64,000 bases of DNA from Erythrocercus mccallii. Taxonomy: Eukaryota > Chordata > Aves > Passeriformes > Dicruridae. The notes under the pieces were generated by a model. The model was not told the DNA's origin and ran no database searches. It worked only from the letters and a program-made list of their open reading frames with translations. Position numbers and translations under genes: made by a program. The stretch spans positions 1 through 64,000 of the forward strand of contig VZRG01001596.1 of assembly GCA_013397435.1 (NCBI GenBank), written 5' to 3'. Numbering within the stretch: the first letter of the stretch is position 1; each line of letters begins with the position of its first letter. This document shows, in pieces, positions 39,201-51,063 of this stretch.

Positions 39201-42200
39201 GCCTCTGCAGTTTGTCAGGGTGTTTTTTGACAAAAGCCTGCCAACAAGGGTTCCAAAATTTTCATAAATTGTGAATCCTCCTTTTTTTTGCTGGAAATAA
39301 ATATTTGAGGTAGAAACCAGGTCAGATGGAGCTAAATGTCCAGACTCCCACTGACTTCAACGTAGCCAGTGTCTATTCCTGTCATACAGTTGTTTTTATT
39401 TTTTCTCCTCACTACAGAAATACCAGTGACGTTTCACTAAAAAAGAAAGTCATCTTTGGAGCAAAGCTTAATTTATTTTCCTCTCTGAATGTCACTTAAG
39501 CTGCTGGTCATGATCAGGTGGTGCAATATTATAAATGAGTCAATGTTTACTGTGCATTTTCCATGCTATATTATGACAAAGGAAAAAAAAGGTTTATTTC
39601 AGGAAAATGAGGATGGAATTTGTGTTTTATCTTATCCATAGGAAATTGCTATGAAACTTCTAAGCCTAACAAACTGATGTATTAGTACTTGATGTACTTT
39701 TTACCTCTTTATTTTTTCTTTCTTGCTTGCCTTTTTTTTTTTTTTCTTAAGGCCATATATTTTTGCAGCCATACCAGGTCATGTTGGAAGCTGCACATTT
39801 GTATGCTCAGTCTTTTGTCTTATGAATTTGTGATGTGCTTCAATTTTTTGAGGGAGGGGAGGAAGTTAGGGCTTGGGGAGTATATTTAGTCTAAATGAAA
39901 TATCCTTTTTTCCTCTACTAAAAGTGAAAGTGTAGAAGAAGGTAGGTTTTCAAATAAAATCATCAGTTCTTGTGACTTTTGTTTGGCTGTGATTTCATAC
40001 CGGCAACATTACAAGTGATCTTTGTGACCAAGGGCTCCAGCACTCTGGGCACTTTCAGGATCACCCTTACTTTTCTTCCATGTATTTATTGCCCTGTACA
40101 AAAATGTCATATGTCCTTTTAACACACTTAATATAATGTCCCATCATACCATCTGGGCTTTATTCAGGATAGCTGGTCCATGTGACCTGTTTTTGCCTAA
40201 GATCCATTCCTCTGTAACACTGCCTGCAGATGTTTTCCCTAGGTTTTTGTCCCCTGGTTCCTGTTTTCATTGACCTCTAAATCCCTTGAGTTTTTAATTT
40301 TATTTTTGTTTGATTTAGCTTTTGTTACGTGCAAACCATATGGGGCACATTCTGAAGAAAGTAAACAGCTTTACTGCAAGGCTAATAACTTAGTTCTTAA
40401 AGTATGCAATATAATAGAGGTATTGTGAAGTGGGAAAGGAATCCAGGAGTATGGCTTGCCAGGTGCTATACTGGTATGTTATCCTCATCATTTGTTGTTG
40501 CCCTGGGAGATAGCAAAATGTCTCTTACAAACTGTAGTGTGTGGGTTTATTTTTCCTTCTTTATAGCTGCACAACAATGGAAAAATAATGCAAGTTTAAA
40601 ATACTGGGAGGAGGGACTTGCAGAGGGGGTCTAAGTGGGAGTAATATTCTGGTACAGAAAAAGCAAACTCTGACTAGTGGTACTTTCCTACCTTATACCA
40701 CCAAACACAGGTTCCCACTGTGAAATTAGTGATTATACATACCTTTGATAGAACACCATTTCTAAGTGAGAAGCTCCTTGAGTAAAACAACAATTCTGAG
40801 TGTTTCCTCAAGATAACATAAATATATTCAGGAGAAAGCATTGGCTAAGCATAACAGATTAATCCTAGGTACCTAGATAACTTCTGGTTTTGGTCAGGGG
40901 TGTCACTTCCGGTCTCAAGAGATATAACAACCATACAGAGAATATTTACAGTGTCTTGCTGAATCTATGCCTACCTATTTCCACCAAGAAATATTTCACA
41001 CTAAATCATCAGCTGCAATTTATACGTCGCAATTTTTTTTATTTTAAAGGTAACAAAGTTAAAAGAAACCCAAAAGAAGGCAGACTTTTGGCTGAAACAA
41101 ATGGTTAAGCAGTGCAAAGCAAGATGCAAGATTAAAATTTCAAATACTCATAACATGAGCCCAAACTCATTCAGTGTTGACTTAGAGATCTATGGAAAAC
41201 AAATATATGGTGAAATTAATAAAAATAAAGAACAATGTAATTAGCAGTAGCATAATCGATCTTTGAAATAAAAATGTAAGAGACTAATTGGTGTAATTGC
41301 AACTGTACCACTTTAAAATAACTGGTTTGTTTGCCATGTTCCAATACTGTACAGGCAGCTGAATTTCACTATGGGCAGAATCTACAGCTGTAACACAATT
41401 CTGGCAATCATGAACCAGAAAACCACTCCCAATGTGTATGCATGTGTTCTCATGTCAGATTTTATAGTACAGGCCCAAATAAAAGAGTTGGGGCCATGGC
41501 TTCCACTCACCAACTTATTTATTTTGGGATAGGCTTATTGTTAGGGAAATACTCTGCTGAACTGTGGGTGACCTCTTCTACCTCCTCTTGCATATGAATT
41601 ATTTCTAGCTAGGATACAAAACTATAACCAGATATATTCAGCTTTACACTCAATGAAACCATGTATAGTACACACTGCTGACTTTGCTCAGGGTGATCTG
41701 CAAGAGGAGTCCACTAGGGGAAATATACATCACCATTTTAATCTGCCCACTTCTTTTTCAAGTTTCCATGATGGAGAGGTGCTGTCACAGAGCTGATAGT
41801 CTTGTCATTGTTCTAATACTTAACTGATTATGGAATAAGTCGGATGTTCCATTTTTCTCCAAGAAACAGACTGAAGTGTAATTCTGAAAATATTGAAACT
41901 GTATGAAAATGCACTGAATGTTCACTATAGTATTTACAACAACTTTTGTCTTCTGTTTCTGAAACTAGCATAATGGCGGTGGTAAAAAAGTATAAGTAGA
42001 TATTATATTAATATTTGTATGGCCCATTCTACCTAATCCAGCACACAAACATGTAGCACTATAAATCTCATAAGTAGATAGCAAACATATGGAATGATGA
42101 GTCATTCAAATAGGTATCTATTCATAATAGATACCTATTATATCTGAAATACTCTCCATTACTGTGTTATGCCCTGACAGTAATGAGACCTTCTCCCTTT

Positions 42201-45200
42201 TGTGTCATGGTTAATTAAGCTGTGAGATTTAGAAGTAACAGAAAATTTCAGAGGCATGCATGCAGAGAACACCTATTACAGACAGCAGTGCTTTCATGGA
42301 GGCCTTTCTCCCCTGGCTGTATAGAGAGATAATCTTCTTAGAGTTACTCTGAATCTAGATATCACAGTTGTGAGAACTGGATTAGGCACGGACAGGGAAG
42401 GCAAAGTAAGTATGGTCCATGATTCCCAACTGCAAGACTTGGAGCATGATAGTTCAGATTGTTCCCTTTCCATACAAAGTTTTGCTTATCAAAAAGATAG
42501 CTTATATCTCTGGACAAGAAAAAAAAAAAAAGAAAAAAAAAGGTTGTTATTCATCAGAAATCTAGTAAGTGCAGTTTTATAAGACTAAGAGAAACCAGGT
42601 GAAGTTGTGCATAACTTTACTAAGCTGGACTATGCCTTTACTCTGTTCAGCAATAGAATTTCCTGTTTAGGTTGTGTGATGATGGTAAGGTATAACAGTA
42701 TCCTTAGGACAAAAAAAAATCAGGAAAAAATACCTAAACAATTCCTTTTCTTTTTTTTTTTTTTTTTTTTTGTGACTGTCTTGCTCTTTACAGCTTTCAA
42801 ATGAAATGATTGTACTTATTCTTGAACATAAGTTAGGGATGCTAACAGAATATCATTCTCAGCAATGAACACTTGTATTTGTTCTATAGGACATATCTTT
42901 CACTGTTTCAGAAGTTTATAGTATTCTTTTTTAGTACTGCATTACATTTTCTTTTCTCATCAGATTTGCCATCAGAAGAGCTCAAAAGGCACTAGAGCAT
43001 AATAGTAACAACAACAACAATAATAATAATAATAATTTTTAAAGGTTTCACCACAAAATAATTTTCCTTGTGATCATCTGAGATCTCCTTGATTATTACT
43101 CTACAGGCATTGATCCTTGTCAACAACAAAATCAGCAAAATAAGCCCATTAGCTTTTGCTCCTCTAAAGAAACTGGAACGACTTTACCTGTCCAAGAACA
43201 ACCTGAAGGAACTCCCAGAAAACATGCCGAAGTCTCTCCAGGAGATACGGGCTCATGAGAATGAGATCTCCAAGTTGAGGAAAGCTGTCTTTAATGGACT
43301 GAATCAAGTAATTGTCTTAGGTATGAGCATGAGAAATTATAACAAACACAACTGAGTGTTTTTTCAAGACGTTGTTTTTAGTTTGATCAGTGATTATATG
43401 TAGAAAGCCACCAAATGCCCCAATAAATTGTGCCTCCAAATTAGCTTTGACCTGAAGAGTATAGGTGACTACACTGCAGCACAGCTTACAACCATGTTTT
43501 GTTGGCAGAACTAGGCACCAATCCAATCAAGAGTTCAGGCATTGAAAATGGAGCTTTTCAGGGGATGAAGAGGCTCTCCTACATCCGTATCGCAGACACC
43601 AACATTACAAGCATCCCAAAGGGTAAGAAATTCAAATAGCATTTCAGAGATTTGCACAGGTATCATGTGATAACTTCTACTCAGTTGGGAAGAATATTAT
43701 GGAAGCTTTTCGAGTCTGTCCTCAAAGTAGCTATTTTTAGTCCAGATGACTTTTATTAGTTTGGAAAATTTTGTCTTTTGGTTACAAGAAGCTCCATGAG
43801 AAGTGCACTGTAAAATGTCATTTTATGTTATTTTGCTTTTCTTGTCTCGTAGCTGAAATATAAAATGGAAGAACATTTCCAGCCTCCAAGCCTGCTTATT
43901 GAGTCTGATTAATGTCACTCAATTGTAAACTCATGTAAAATTAACTGAAGTTGTACAAGCATAAAATCAGCCCTCCACAAGTGTGCGGGTTTGAAGACAA
44001 AAATACTCTCTCTATAACAAAACAGAAATCTTTGCTATTTTTCAAAGTACTTAATTGCAGATTCCTTCAAAATACAAACAATTTCATTGTAATTTATTAA
44101 AAACAAATAAACAAGGATGGTCCCAATACAGAGGAAATTATATTCAATTTATTCATATTTCAGCCAACAAATTGTTTTGAAATGGCTGAAAATTTTTGAA
44201 ATATAATACTGGTTAATATTTTTGGTTTTCATCCCATATTTCCTGTTTTGGATGTTCTTTTGAGGGACCTCAGATAGGTAAATTATATTTCCTCTTTCTT
44301 TTTTCTGAATTATACAGAATTTGTAAACTAGTATGCACCCTAACTAAACTAACATTAAAATTATTTTGCCTCATACTTACAGTTGTATTTTCTACTGCTG
44401 TTTCTTGTTAAATATCTAGGTGCCACATGTTTGCACATTTATGTATGTGGATAGTCTGGCTAAAATGAAAGTTCTTTATATGTCCCATTTACATAATCAT
44501 TAAGGCGAGAAGTAATAAATGAGAAGATTTAATTTGGGTATTTTTCAAGAGTTAACTGTTTATAGTGACTCTAGGAGCTTGATCTTATTTCATGCTAAAT
44601 AAATTGTTACTAGCTGTTTTAAGTTTCCCTTATTGTGAAAATCCTTAATTTCATTTTGTGAATTGTTCATGGGCATGTCTAGAAAAAATCTTTTTCAACT
44701 GTAAAAGAGCCTTGGCATAGTACAAGTATTTTTTAAAAATATAAGAAAGAATCCAGTTTAATCAAAAGTATTTTGATGCTGTTCTCTCTTTCAGGCCTTC
44801 CTCCATCCCTTACTGAACTTCACCTTGATGGTAACAAAATCAGCAAAATTGATGCTGAAAGTCTCTCTGGACTCACCAACTTGGCAAAGTAAGAATTAAT
44901 TTCTTTTTTTCACATAAAATATTAGTTGAAATTACAATCACCACACAGACAATTATAAAATATCAGTCTAGGCTTCATGAGTATTGGAATCATTGAAATA
45001 ATCATAACTTAACAGGAAAGGCTTTTAAGGATTTGTGTACTGATTGAAGAGAACAAACACTTATATTTTCCTACCAAAACTTTTCATCTGTTTTCAATTA
45101 TGAGTGCTATATGCTCAGGACAACTGTTTATTTGATTTACAAAAAACAAACAAACAAAACCCCAAACTAAACTAAAAACAATTAAATCCAAACAAACAAA

Positions 45201-48200
45201 AAACCAAAAAAGAACAATTCAACTTTTTTAATTATGTCATGTTTCTTTCCTTTCATGTCTTTGGTTCATGCAGTTTTCTTGGAACACAGCAATGCTCATG
45301 CAGTTTGCCTGGAAATTGAAGAAAAAGTACATGGGAACCAAAATTTCTTTCAACAGTGGTTCCTTTGTTTCTCAAGTAAGGCATGACTGCAGTGAGTCCA
45401 GGAACATGATTAAGAAACAAAAATCATAAAATTTAATTGAAAATTACTGTCAAAATAACATTACTCTGCTAATCTGTGACTATGTTGTTGAATAAGTTTC
45501 TCTAACTGTAGGAAAAGGACAATTCCCAAAAAGGCCTTGTACAGAATGATTTGTGATTTCATTCACATCAAAAAACATGTAGCAGAGTAAAATGGGCCTC
45601 TACTACAAGTAATCTAGTACTTAAAAATAATCTAGTATAATCTAGTACTTTAAAAATTTACTATGAAAATAATTTTTAAAAGGCCTAGTTATTAAACTTT
45701 TACCCAGATTACTGGATCTAATTAATGGATTTTCATCTTAATTATTCTCTTGTCATAATGAGGGTAGAAAACAGAAATCAGAGAAAGATGACTGAGTAAC
45801 AGGAGTTAAGTTTACTATTATTTACAGTAGCTTGGACAGCAGTTCAATGCAATCTAGTATATAGTAACCTAACACTTATTTTGAAACTGAAAATTCCAAG
45901 ATATAAAGCTTAGAACATCTTATAAATTACGACATTTCATCTTATGTTTCATGTAATATTTTATTGCAGACTCAAAAAAATATAAATCTTTCCTAGATTT
46001 TAATGGAAAAATAAAAATGCTATAATTATGGATTAGAGGACTATGAAGTAGTTATTTTTTGTTACAGAGACTTAGTATAGAACATAATATTCTTCAGAGA
46101 AATTATAAAGAAAACTTCCAAAATCAAAACAAGATGATAACTACTCAGGTAGAGAGTAATTTACATTACTGGAGGTGGGGGTTGTGGGGTATATGAGCTG
46201 TCCCACAGATGACACAGTTTTTCTTTTTTCCTCATTCACACTTGGAAAGCACCATGGGCAGCATCACATGGACGACATTATTGGAAGTCTGGCTCAAGAC
46301 GTAAAGTTTAAACAGCAAGTGCCAATGGATTCCTAAAAATATCTAAACTTGGGCTGCTCCTATTGTGGCTGTACTGCATGGAGCAACAAGATATTCTGCT
46401 GAGCATGATGTGGTAATGTGGAACTGCTCAGAGCAGGCTCCTATTTTAAACCAGTCTCAGCCCTGTGCTTAAGCAGATAACCTAAGCACAGTCACAGATG
46501 CTCTTGTGCAAAAGTGAGAGGTAAGGAAGAACACAGATTGGTGAACAAGGAGCACAATGCACAGAACAAAATGAGGAAAGGAGGAGCTGTGAAAGAGCTC
46601 CAATGCAGCATAAAAACCCCAGCTTTTATTTACATGTCTAAGTTTTCAGAGATACTAGAACAGTGTCAGACAACCTTCGTCATGCCAATTCAAGTCTGAC
46701 AGTCTAATAGCTGCCCTAAAGCACAGATAAACTTTGCGAGACAGGTAATTTTTCTGATTGTGTTAAGGAATTTTAAACTGTAAAGTGTTTCATGCAAAAG
46801 CTTGGTGTAGGCCTATTGCTCATTCTCTTTTGAGTTTTCTTACATTCTAGTACATGTACAATATTTGTCCTTTTTGTTTGTTTGTTTTCCTTGTAAAATT
46901 ACTCTTAGGTCTTTCAAAAGCCTTCATAGAGTGCTTCAGTGAAAAACCAATATTCTCATGAAAGTAAACCCAATAAAGACTTTACTGATACATGCAGGAA
47001 TGAGCTCCAAGAGGACATTCACGTTACACATCTGATATTACTAATGTCTATATTCTAGTAAAGCTTAAGCAAATGTTCTAGCTCCATGCAGTGGAATTTG
47101 AACCAAACAAAGGACTTTTAGATTAAATATTAGGAAAAATTTCTTCACTGAAAGGGTGGGTAGTCAGACATTTCAACAGTCTGCCCAGGGAAATGGTGGA
47201 ATCCCTACCCTCATAAGTGTTCAAAAGGCATGTGGCTGTGGCATCTGGGGATGTTGTTTGGGGGTGAATGTGGTGGGGCTGCATTAATGTTTGGACTTGG
47301 TGGTCTTTCCAACCTTCCAACCTTTCCAACCTTAATGATTCTATGATTCTAAGCCCATAATGATAATAATGGTGTTGAGCATCATGAAGTTTCTTTCAAG
47401 AATGTACTGGAAATGTTTCAGCAGGGATGTTGGAGGGAAAAGGTGAAAAGAATCTGAGAATTTCTTCAATGCTGAGATATGTTTTTGATGATGCTCTTCA
47501 ATGATTTAGAACACTGGTATGGGATCTACTGAAACATTGGGAATATGTTACTTATTCACTAATAAAAAAAGAAGTAATATATCAGTGTATGAAGCAAGAG
47601 TGATTTTTCAAATTCTTCCCTTTTTTTCCTATGGCAAGGGAGATGAAGACCATATTCTTTGCAAACACTCTTAATCACTCTCTGTTTTACACAATAATAT
47701 TGACTTACTTCATCTGTAAGCATAGCCCCAAGTGACTGAAAGTTTTTTGTAAGACATTTAGAGGAGATGTAATCACATATAATTTCACTCCTCCTGGGAT
47801 TTAGGTCCATTTCCCTACTGACTCCTATAATTTCATTCTTTCCCTAAGATACTGTGCAAAGGGACTATTTTTCTTCAACAGACTAATATGAAAGTCAGAA
47901 CAACTTTTTTTTCTTACTGGTCTCCCAGGTTTGACACATCTGCTTGTAGACCTGCATATGTAGTGAGTACATATTTAGATATGTGTCAAACATGAATTTA
48001 TAGCCCTCTGACAAAAAGTGGAGGATTCTTTTTTACAATTCTTTCAAAGACATTCACTATGAGTATCCATCACTGAAGTCCTTTTTAAGCATTCTGTATA
48101 ACTTCAGACTGAATTGCTCTGTAGGATCCAATTCCCCAAGTTTTCCTAAATCTTGGTACACTCTATACGAAAGAAGGTCCGTTCTAATAATTTCTAGTGA

Positions 48201-50928
48201 AAATTCTTCATTATCAAATTCTAGCTAGGAGATGGGATATTGTGAATTGATTTCTGAGTGAAGTAAGTTCATGTTGATATAAGGAGGAATTCTCATTAAA
48301 TTCTCCTTTGTCATTTAATAGTTTGAAGACATTGCCGTATTTAAATTAGTAACATAAGACTATTTGCATTATATGTAATACTAATTAATACTAGAAAACC
48401 TCTCAGGCATAAAGTTCAAACAAGAATTTTCAGTTCTGTGATTTTATTCCAGTTTCAGACCCTGACTTCTGAAATTGCTACAAGCCACAAAGAATTGTTG
48501 GTTACTAGATAACTGTGAAGAAGGCTTTATTTTAAAGTACTCCTCCATAGCAAATTATCTTAACATGACATTTCTTATTACCTATATTAAATTCTCATAT
48601 TGATTAAGCTATTTATAAATCACGGAGCATTTTTCCCTTCAATATTAAAAAAACGCTTAAAGGAAAACAGAGCAAAATAGATGAGCTAAGTTTAGCCTTT
48701 ATAGAAATAATTTTCAAAAATTACAATATTCCTGATTATGAAAACTTGTGAAGTACTGTCACTGATTTCTTTACTGCAACACAGAGTATTTTAAATTATG
48801 GGAGGCTTTTGAAAAATTTCTGTGGTTTAGTAATTGCAAACCAAAATACTATAAGCACAGAAATACACAAATAGAAACAGATAGTCTGAACTGAACTTAA
48901 ATTGTGCTATAAACCGAGTATGTGGATGTGTAAAGCAGTAGGATGATTTTGTGATGAAAACTCTGGATTAGAACTTAGGAGAAATGTGTAAGTCCCACTT
49001 CTGTGTCCTGCTAAAGGGATCATGAAGTATGCCTGACCTCCTGTTTCCAGCATGTAACTTGGCTCTAACTGGTTAAGTATCTTAGAAGGATGTGGTGGAA
49101 TTTTAAGCTTAACAGTTCTGGGTACATGGGTTATGTAGTTTGACAAAAAGTTTCAGACAACATTCCTAAAGTTATAAGTATGATTTATTCAATGTTTTGG
49201 CTTTTAAAGAAAAACTGATGCCCATGGATTTGCACAGTATGTATCTACACCAGGATTAGTCATATAGCTCATCAAAGTATGCAGTATCATAAGCACATAA
49301 GTCGAATGATATAATGATATTATCATTGTTCACATCACACGTCAAACTGATTTAATTTTTTTAATTTAACCTAGCTCTACCTAGCTCACACTTAATTCTG
49401 AAAATTAGCCTGGTCAGTTCTGCAACAGCAGTGTAGAGAAGCAATCAGACCAAGAAAGATAGTTATGTGGGCAAGTTTAATACATTTTTTTTCTTGTTTC
49501 CTCATTTATTTACTTTATTTTTTAAACTTTTTCAGACTGGGTCTCAGTTTCAACAGTATTTCTTCAGTTGAGAATGGCTCTCTTAACAATGTACCTCATC
49601 TGAGGGAGCTCCACTTGAACAATAATGAACTTGTCAGAGTACCCAGTGGACTGGGTGATCACAAATATATACAGGTAAAGTTTATTACTGTCTCAGAGAG
49701 CAATTGTTGAAAGATTCCTAATGGTATTTGTGTGTTATTCAGTCTTGAAGAGAAACGTGCACACTATTTTTAACTTGATGCAAGTTTCATAAATGCTTGA
49801 ATTATCAAGGAAATGTTGAATACAACAGGAAGACCCTTATTCTGATTTTTTGTGCAAATGGTTATGGAGGTGTATAGAGCTGGATGCGTACATTTGTTGT
49901 CTCTGTGTGTCTGAGGGGCCACAACAAATATGGGTATATTGGTTTCCCCTTTACTTAAAAATAATTTCTAAGAACATTTCTTCTGTTGATTTTTTCTTCT
50001 ACTAAGTGACGTTTTGCAACCTTTCCCTTGTTATCTCACGAAACAGTGTCATCAGGAGCACAAATAGACAAAACAGGCATTTCACATCACCAGTATTTTT
50101 CAGGTCCTTTGGCTGAATATCTAGAAATATTCCCTCTTGGGAGCAATTTAAATCTATCTTCACCCTAAGATTTTACAGAAAAGAAAACTCTGAAAGAATG
50201 AAGATTCTCAAATGTAAATTATCCCCCGAACGTAGCTTGAAAAAATTCTCCAGAAATGGTGAATCTGGAGCAAAATAATATTCATCAGCTACTTTAAATC
50301 ATCATTAGTGGTTACTTTGGCTCTGAGTCTTGTGTAGTTGCACTCATGAGAATGAAAATATTAGAGCTGGAGAGAAAACAATTAGCATCAAATACAATGT
50401 ATTCACTGAATACTCTGTATACAGTGCATGCTCCTGACCCACTGTGCTGTATTAATAATTTCACATCTTTGGCTCCTTTTTTAGTTACAGTACCACCAGC
50501 TGACAGTAATATTATTAGATTGCCTGCGCAGTTTTTTGCACTTTCTGTAGAAATTATGTCAATTTTGTGTATGCTAGATATTTCAAAAGGTAAACAGAGT
50601 CAAGGATTTGTTTGGAAAGAAGACACAGTTACATAATGTTGCCAAAACACATGTGAAGCATTTAATATGAAATAATTTATCTTATTTGCCATGATAACTC
50701 AATTTCTCACTTCAGTTCTTGTATGCTTTTCAGGTGGTCTATCTTCATAACAACAAAATTGCTTCCATTGGTATCAACGACTTTTGCCCTCTTGGCTACA
50801 ACACCAAAAAGGCCAGCTATTCTGGCGTGAGCCTCTTCAGCAACCCTGTGCAGTACTGGGAAATCCAGCCCTCTGCCTTCCGATGTATCCATGAACGCTC
50901 TGCAGTACAGATTGGAAATTACAAATAG
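18087..50928 (+). CDS. DCN: Decorin, full coding gene (7 coding exons joined)
   Basis: Small leucine-rich proteoglycan secreted into the extracellular matrix. Family knowledge: it binds collagen I fibrils, controls fibril diameter, and binds TGF-beta and receptor tyrosine kinases. Coding parts are 18,087-18,294, 33,449-33,561, 43,107-43,320, 43,509-43,622, 44,795-44,888, 49,536-49,674 and 50,734-50,928 (208+113+214+114+94+139+195 bp). They join in phase to 358 residues, against 359 in human and about 357 in chicken. Signal peptide is 1-17 and propeptide about 18-31. The N-terminal cysteine cluster is C53-x3-C57-x-C59-x6-C66. Leucine-rich repeats run from about 70 to 330, with collagen-binding SYIRIADTNIT at 202-212. 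C312 and C345 form the C-terminal 'ear' disulfide. N-glycan sequons are N210-I-T and N261-G-S; the third mammalian one is missing. The start at 18,087 is preferred over in-frame 18,075 because of its GCC ATG context and normal signal-peptide length. No frameshift or early stop is seen. Confidence 0.97.
20939..20955 (+). repeat. Poly(A) tract
   Basis: Run of about 17 A in DCN intron 2, followed by TAAATCC. Confidence 0.65.
24553..24940 (-). mobile_element. CR1 LINE 3' region, reverse orientation
   Basis: Begins with the tandem AATCACAGAATCACAGAAT that marks inverted CR1 tails. It continues through ATCATCAAGTTCCTGCTCC, CTTCCCTGGGAAGCTGTGCC and CACCTTCTGTGTGAAGAG, and ends near TCTCCTCTTCTCCAGACTGA. 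This is the reverse complement of the CR1 3' region. It is diverged and lacks the reverse transcriptase. Confidence 0.85.
25041..25060 (+). repeat. Poly(A) tract
   Basis: Run of about 20 A, roughly 100 bp after the CR1 fragment in intron 2. Confidence 0.6.
26774..26825 (+). repeat. 21-bp direct repeat, period 31
   Basis: The 21-base unit beginning TTAACTAGTTATTATGAGAA occurs at 26,774-26,794 and again unchanged at 26,805-26,825, separated by 10 bases. It looks like a recent local duplication within intron 2. Confidence 0.7.
32139..32300 (-). mobile_element. CR1 LINE 3' tail, reverse orientation
   Basis: Starts TATCACAGAATCACAGAATT. It continues with ACCATCTAGGCCACTCCCCT and TATCTCCAAGGATGGAATCT, which are standard inverted CR1 phrases. 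The right edge fades near 32,300. Confidence 0.75.
33449..33561 (+). CDS. DCN: DCN exon 3: first leucine-rich repeats
   Basis: Acceptor ATCATTAG, donor GTAAGT, 113 bp, phase 1 to 0. It encodes residues 70-107, beginning GLEKVPKDLPPD and containing the repeat core LLDLQNNKITEI (84-95). The length and the GL/LH borders are as I remember for mammalian DCN exon 3. Confidence 0.96.
34515..34567 (+). repeat. (TTTCTA)n microsatellite at gap edge
   Basis: About eight copies of a TTTCTA hexamer run directly into the run of N. Confidence 0.85.
34568..34622. other. Assembly gap (55 N)
   Basis: Run of N between two different microsatellites. The real length and content are unknown. Confidence 0.99.
34623..34670 (+). 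repeat. (CCCAT)n microsatellite at gap edge
   Basis: About nine copies of a CCCAT pentamer (written TCCCA from the first base), starting directly after the N run. The unit differs from the hexamer on the left of the gap. Confidence 0.9.
35628..35677 (+). mobile_element. CR1 LINE 3'-tail fragment
   Basis: ATGATTCTCTAAAGGTCTCT, then TTCCAACACAAACCATTCTA and TGATTCTATG. This is the terminal 50 bp of a CR1 copy in + orientation. The rest is missing, as in a heavily 5'-truncated insertion. Confidence 0.75.
37461..37512 (+). repeat. A/C-rich low-complexity tract
   Basis: Interrupted AAAC/AACC repeats in intron 3. Similar tracts occur at about 13,078-13,150 and 45,140-45,212. Confidence 0.6.
42109..42139. 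repeat. Perfect 14-bp inverted repeat, 3-base loop
   Basis: AATAGGTATCTATT... Read directly, the left arm (42,109-42,122) is AATAGGTATCTATT and the right arm (42,126-42,139) is AATAGATACCTATT, its exact reverse complement, around the loop CAT. Confidence 0.8.
42751..42771 (+). repeat. Poly(T) tract
   Basis: Run of about 21 T in intron 3, 335 bp before exon 4. Confidence 0.7.
43004..43036 (+). repeat. (AAC)n(AAT)n microsatellite
   Basis: Four to five AAC units followed by five to six AAT units, about 70 bp before exon 4. Confidence 0.75.
43107..43320 (+). CDS. DCN: DCN exon 4: leucine-rich repeats
   Basis: Acceptor TCTACAG, donor GTATGA, 214 bp, phase 0 to 1. It encodes residues 108-178, beginning ALILVNNKISKISP and ending NGLNQVIVL. 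Three repeat cores are visible: LILVNNKI, LYLSKNNL and IRAHENEI. An open frame continues through the donor, but the shift to exon 5 is needed to keep the family sequence. Confidence 0.96.
43321..43508 (+). other. DCN: DCN intron 4 (188 bp)
   Basis: Very short intron between GTATGA and TGGCAG. Nothing else is seen in it. Confidence 0.9.
43509..43622 (+). CDS. DCN: DCN exon 5: collagen-binding repeat
   Basis: Acceptor TTGGCAG, donor GTAAGA, 114 bp, phase 1 to 1. It encodes residues 179-216, with ELGTNPIKSSGIENGAFQGM and then SYIRIADTNIT (202-212). The latter is the segment reported in mammals to bind collagen I, and it is intact here. N210-I-T is the first N-glycosylation sequon. Confidence 0.96.
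43623..44794 (+). other. DCN: DCN intron 5
   Basis: 1,172-bp AT-rich intron with donor GTAAGA and acceptor CTTTCAG. No gene or repeat is recognised. Confidence 0.85.
44795..44888 (+). CDS. DCN: DCN exon 6: leucine-rich repeat
   Basis: Acceptor CTTTCAG, donor GTAAGA, 94 bp, phase 1 to 2. It encodes residues 217-247, with LPPSLTELHLDGNKISKID and SLSGLTNLA. It ends two bases into codon 248 (Lys). Confidence 0.95.
45610..45647 (+). repeat. TAATCTAGTA, three direct copies
   Basis: The decamer lies at 45,610-45,619, 45,628-45,637 and 45,638-45,647. It is a local duplication in an AT-rich intron. Confidence 0.6.
47105..47352 (+). mobile_element. CR1 LINE 3' tail
   Basis: Contains TTAGGAAAAATTTCTTCACT, CAGTCTGCCCAGGGAAATGG, a GTTCAAAAGGCATGTGGCTG block, TTGGACTTGGTGGTCTTTCC and the terminal ATGATTCTATGATTCTA. 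Orientation is + and the copy is 5'-truncated. CCAACCTT is repeated three times near the end. Confidence 0.9.
49536..49674 (+). CDS. DCN: DCN exon 7: leucine-rich repeats
   Basis: Acceptor TTTTTCAG, donor GTAAAG, 139 bp, phase 2 to 0. It encodes residues 248-294: LGLSFNSISSVENGSL, LRELHLNNNELVRVP and HKYIQ. N261-G-S is the second N-glycosylation sequon. The length equals the mammalian exon as I remember it. Confidence 0.96.
49675..50733 (+). other. DCN: DCN intron 7
   Basis: 1,059-bp intron with acceptor GCTTTTCAG. A 96-codon open frame at 50,346-50,636 has no family likeness and is taken as chance. Confidence 0.85.
50734..50928 (+). CDS. DCN: DCN exon 8: ear repeat, C-terminus, stop
   Basis: Residues 295-358 and TAG at 50,926-50,928. 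It holds the last repeats, the disulfide pair C312 and C345 of the 'ear', YSGVSLFSNPVQYWEIQP and the terminal VQIGNYK. Mammals have a third sequon N-I-S in the HNNNIS segment; here the segment reads HNNKIAS, so that sequon is absent. Confidence 0.97.
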   Translation: MVYLHNNKIASIGINDFCPLGYNTKKASYSGVSLFSNPVQYWEIQPSAFRCIHERSAVQIGNYK

Positions 50929-51063
50929 ATGTCTAAAGATGGGGTTCGGTTGTGTTCCAGCTAAAGTGTCTGTCATTATAGGCCTGTTCAGAAAGCCGTT
51001 GCTAACAATTAGAGCCAAATGCCAGAAACTTCACTTTAAAGTTGAGACGATCCATTGATGTAG

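Larger units (their letters stand above)
33562..43106 (+). other. DCN: DCN intron 3
   Basis: 9,545-bp intron. The first 1.1 kb is strongly pyrimidine-rich on the coding strand and ends in two microsatellites around an assembly gap. The rest holds a short CR1 tail (35,628-35,677), an A/C-rich patch (37,461-37,512), a perfect 14-bp hairpin (42,109-42,139), a 21-base T run (42,751-42,771) and an (AAC)n/(AAT)n microsatellite near 43,004. No other gene is seen. Confidence 0.7.
44889..49535 (+). other. DCN: DCN intron 6
   Basis: 4,647-bp intron. It holds an A/C-rich tract (about 45,140-45,212), three copies of TAATCTAGTA (45,610-45,647) and a CR1 3' tail (47,105-47,352). I see no gene within it. 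Confidence 0.8.
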
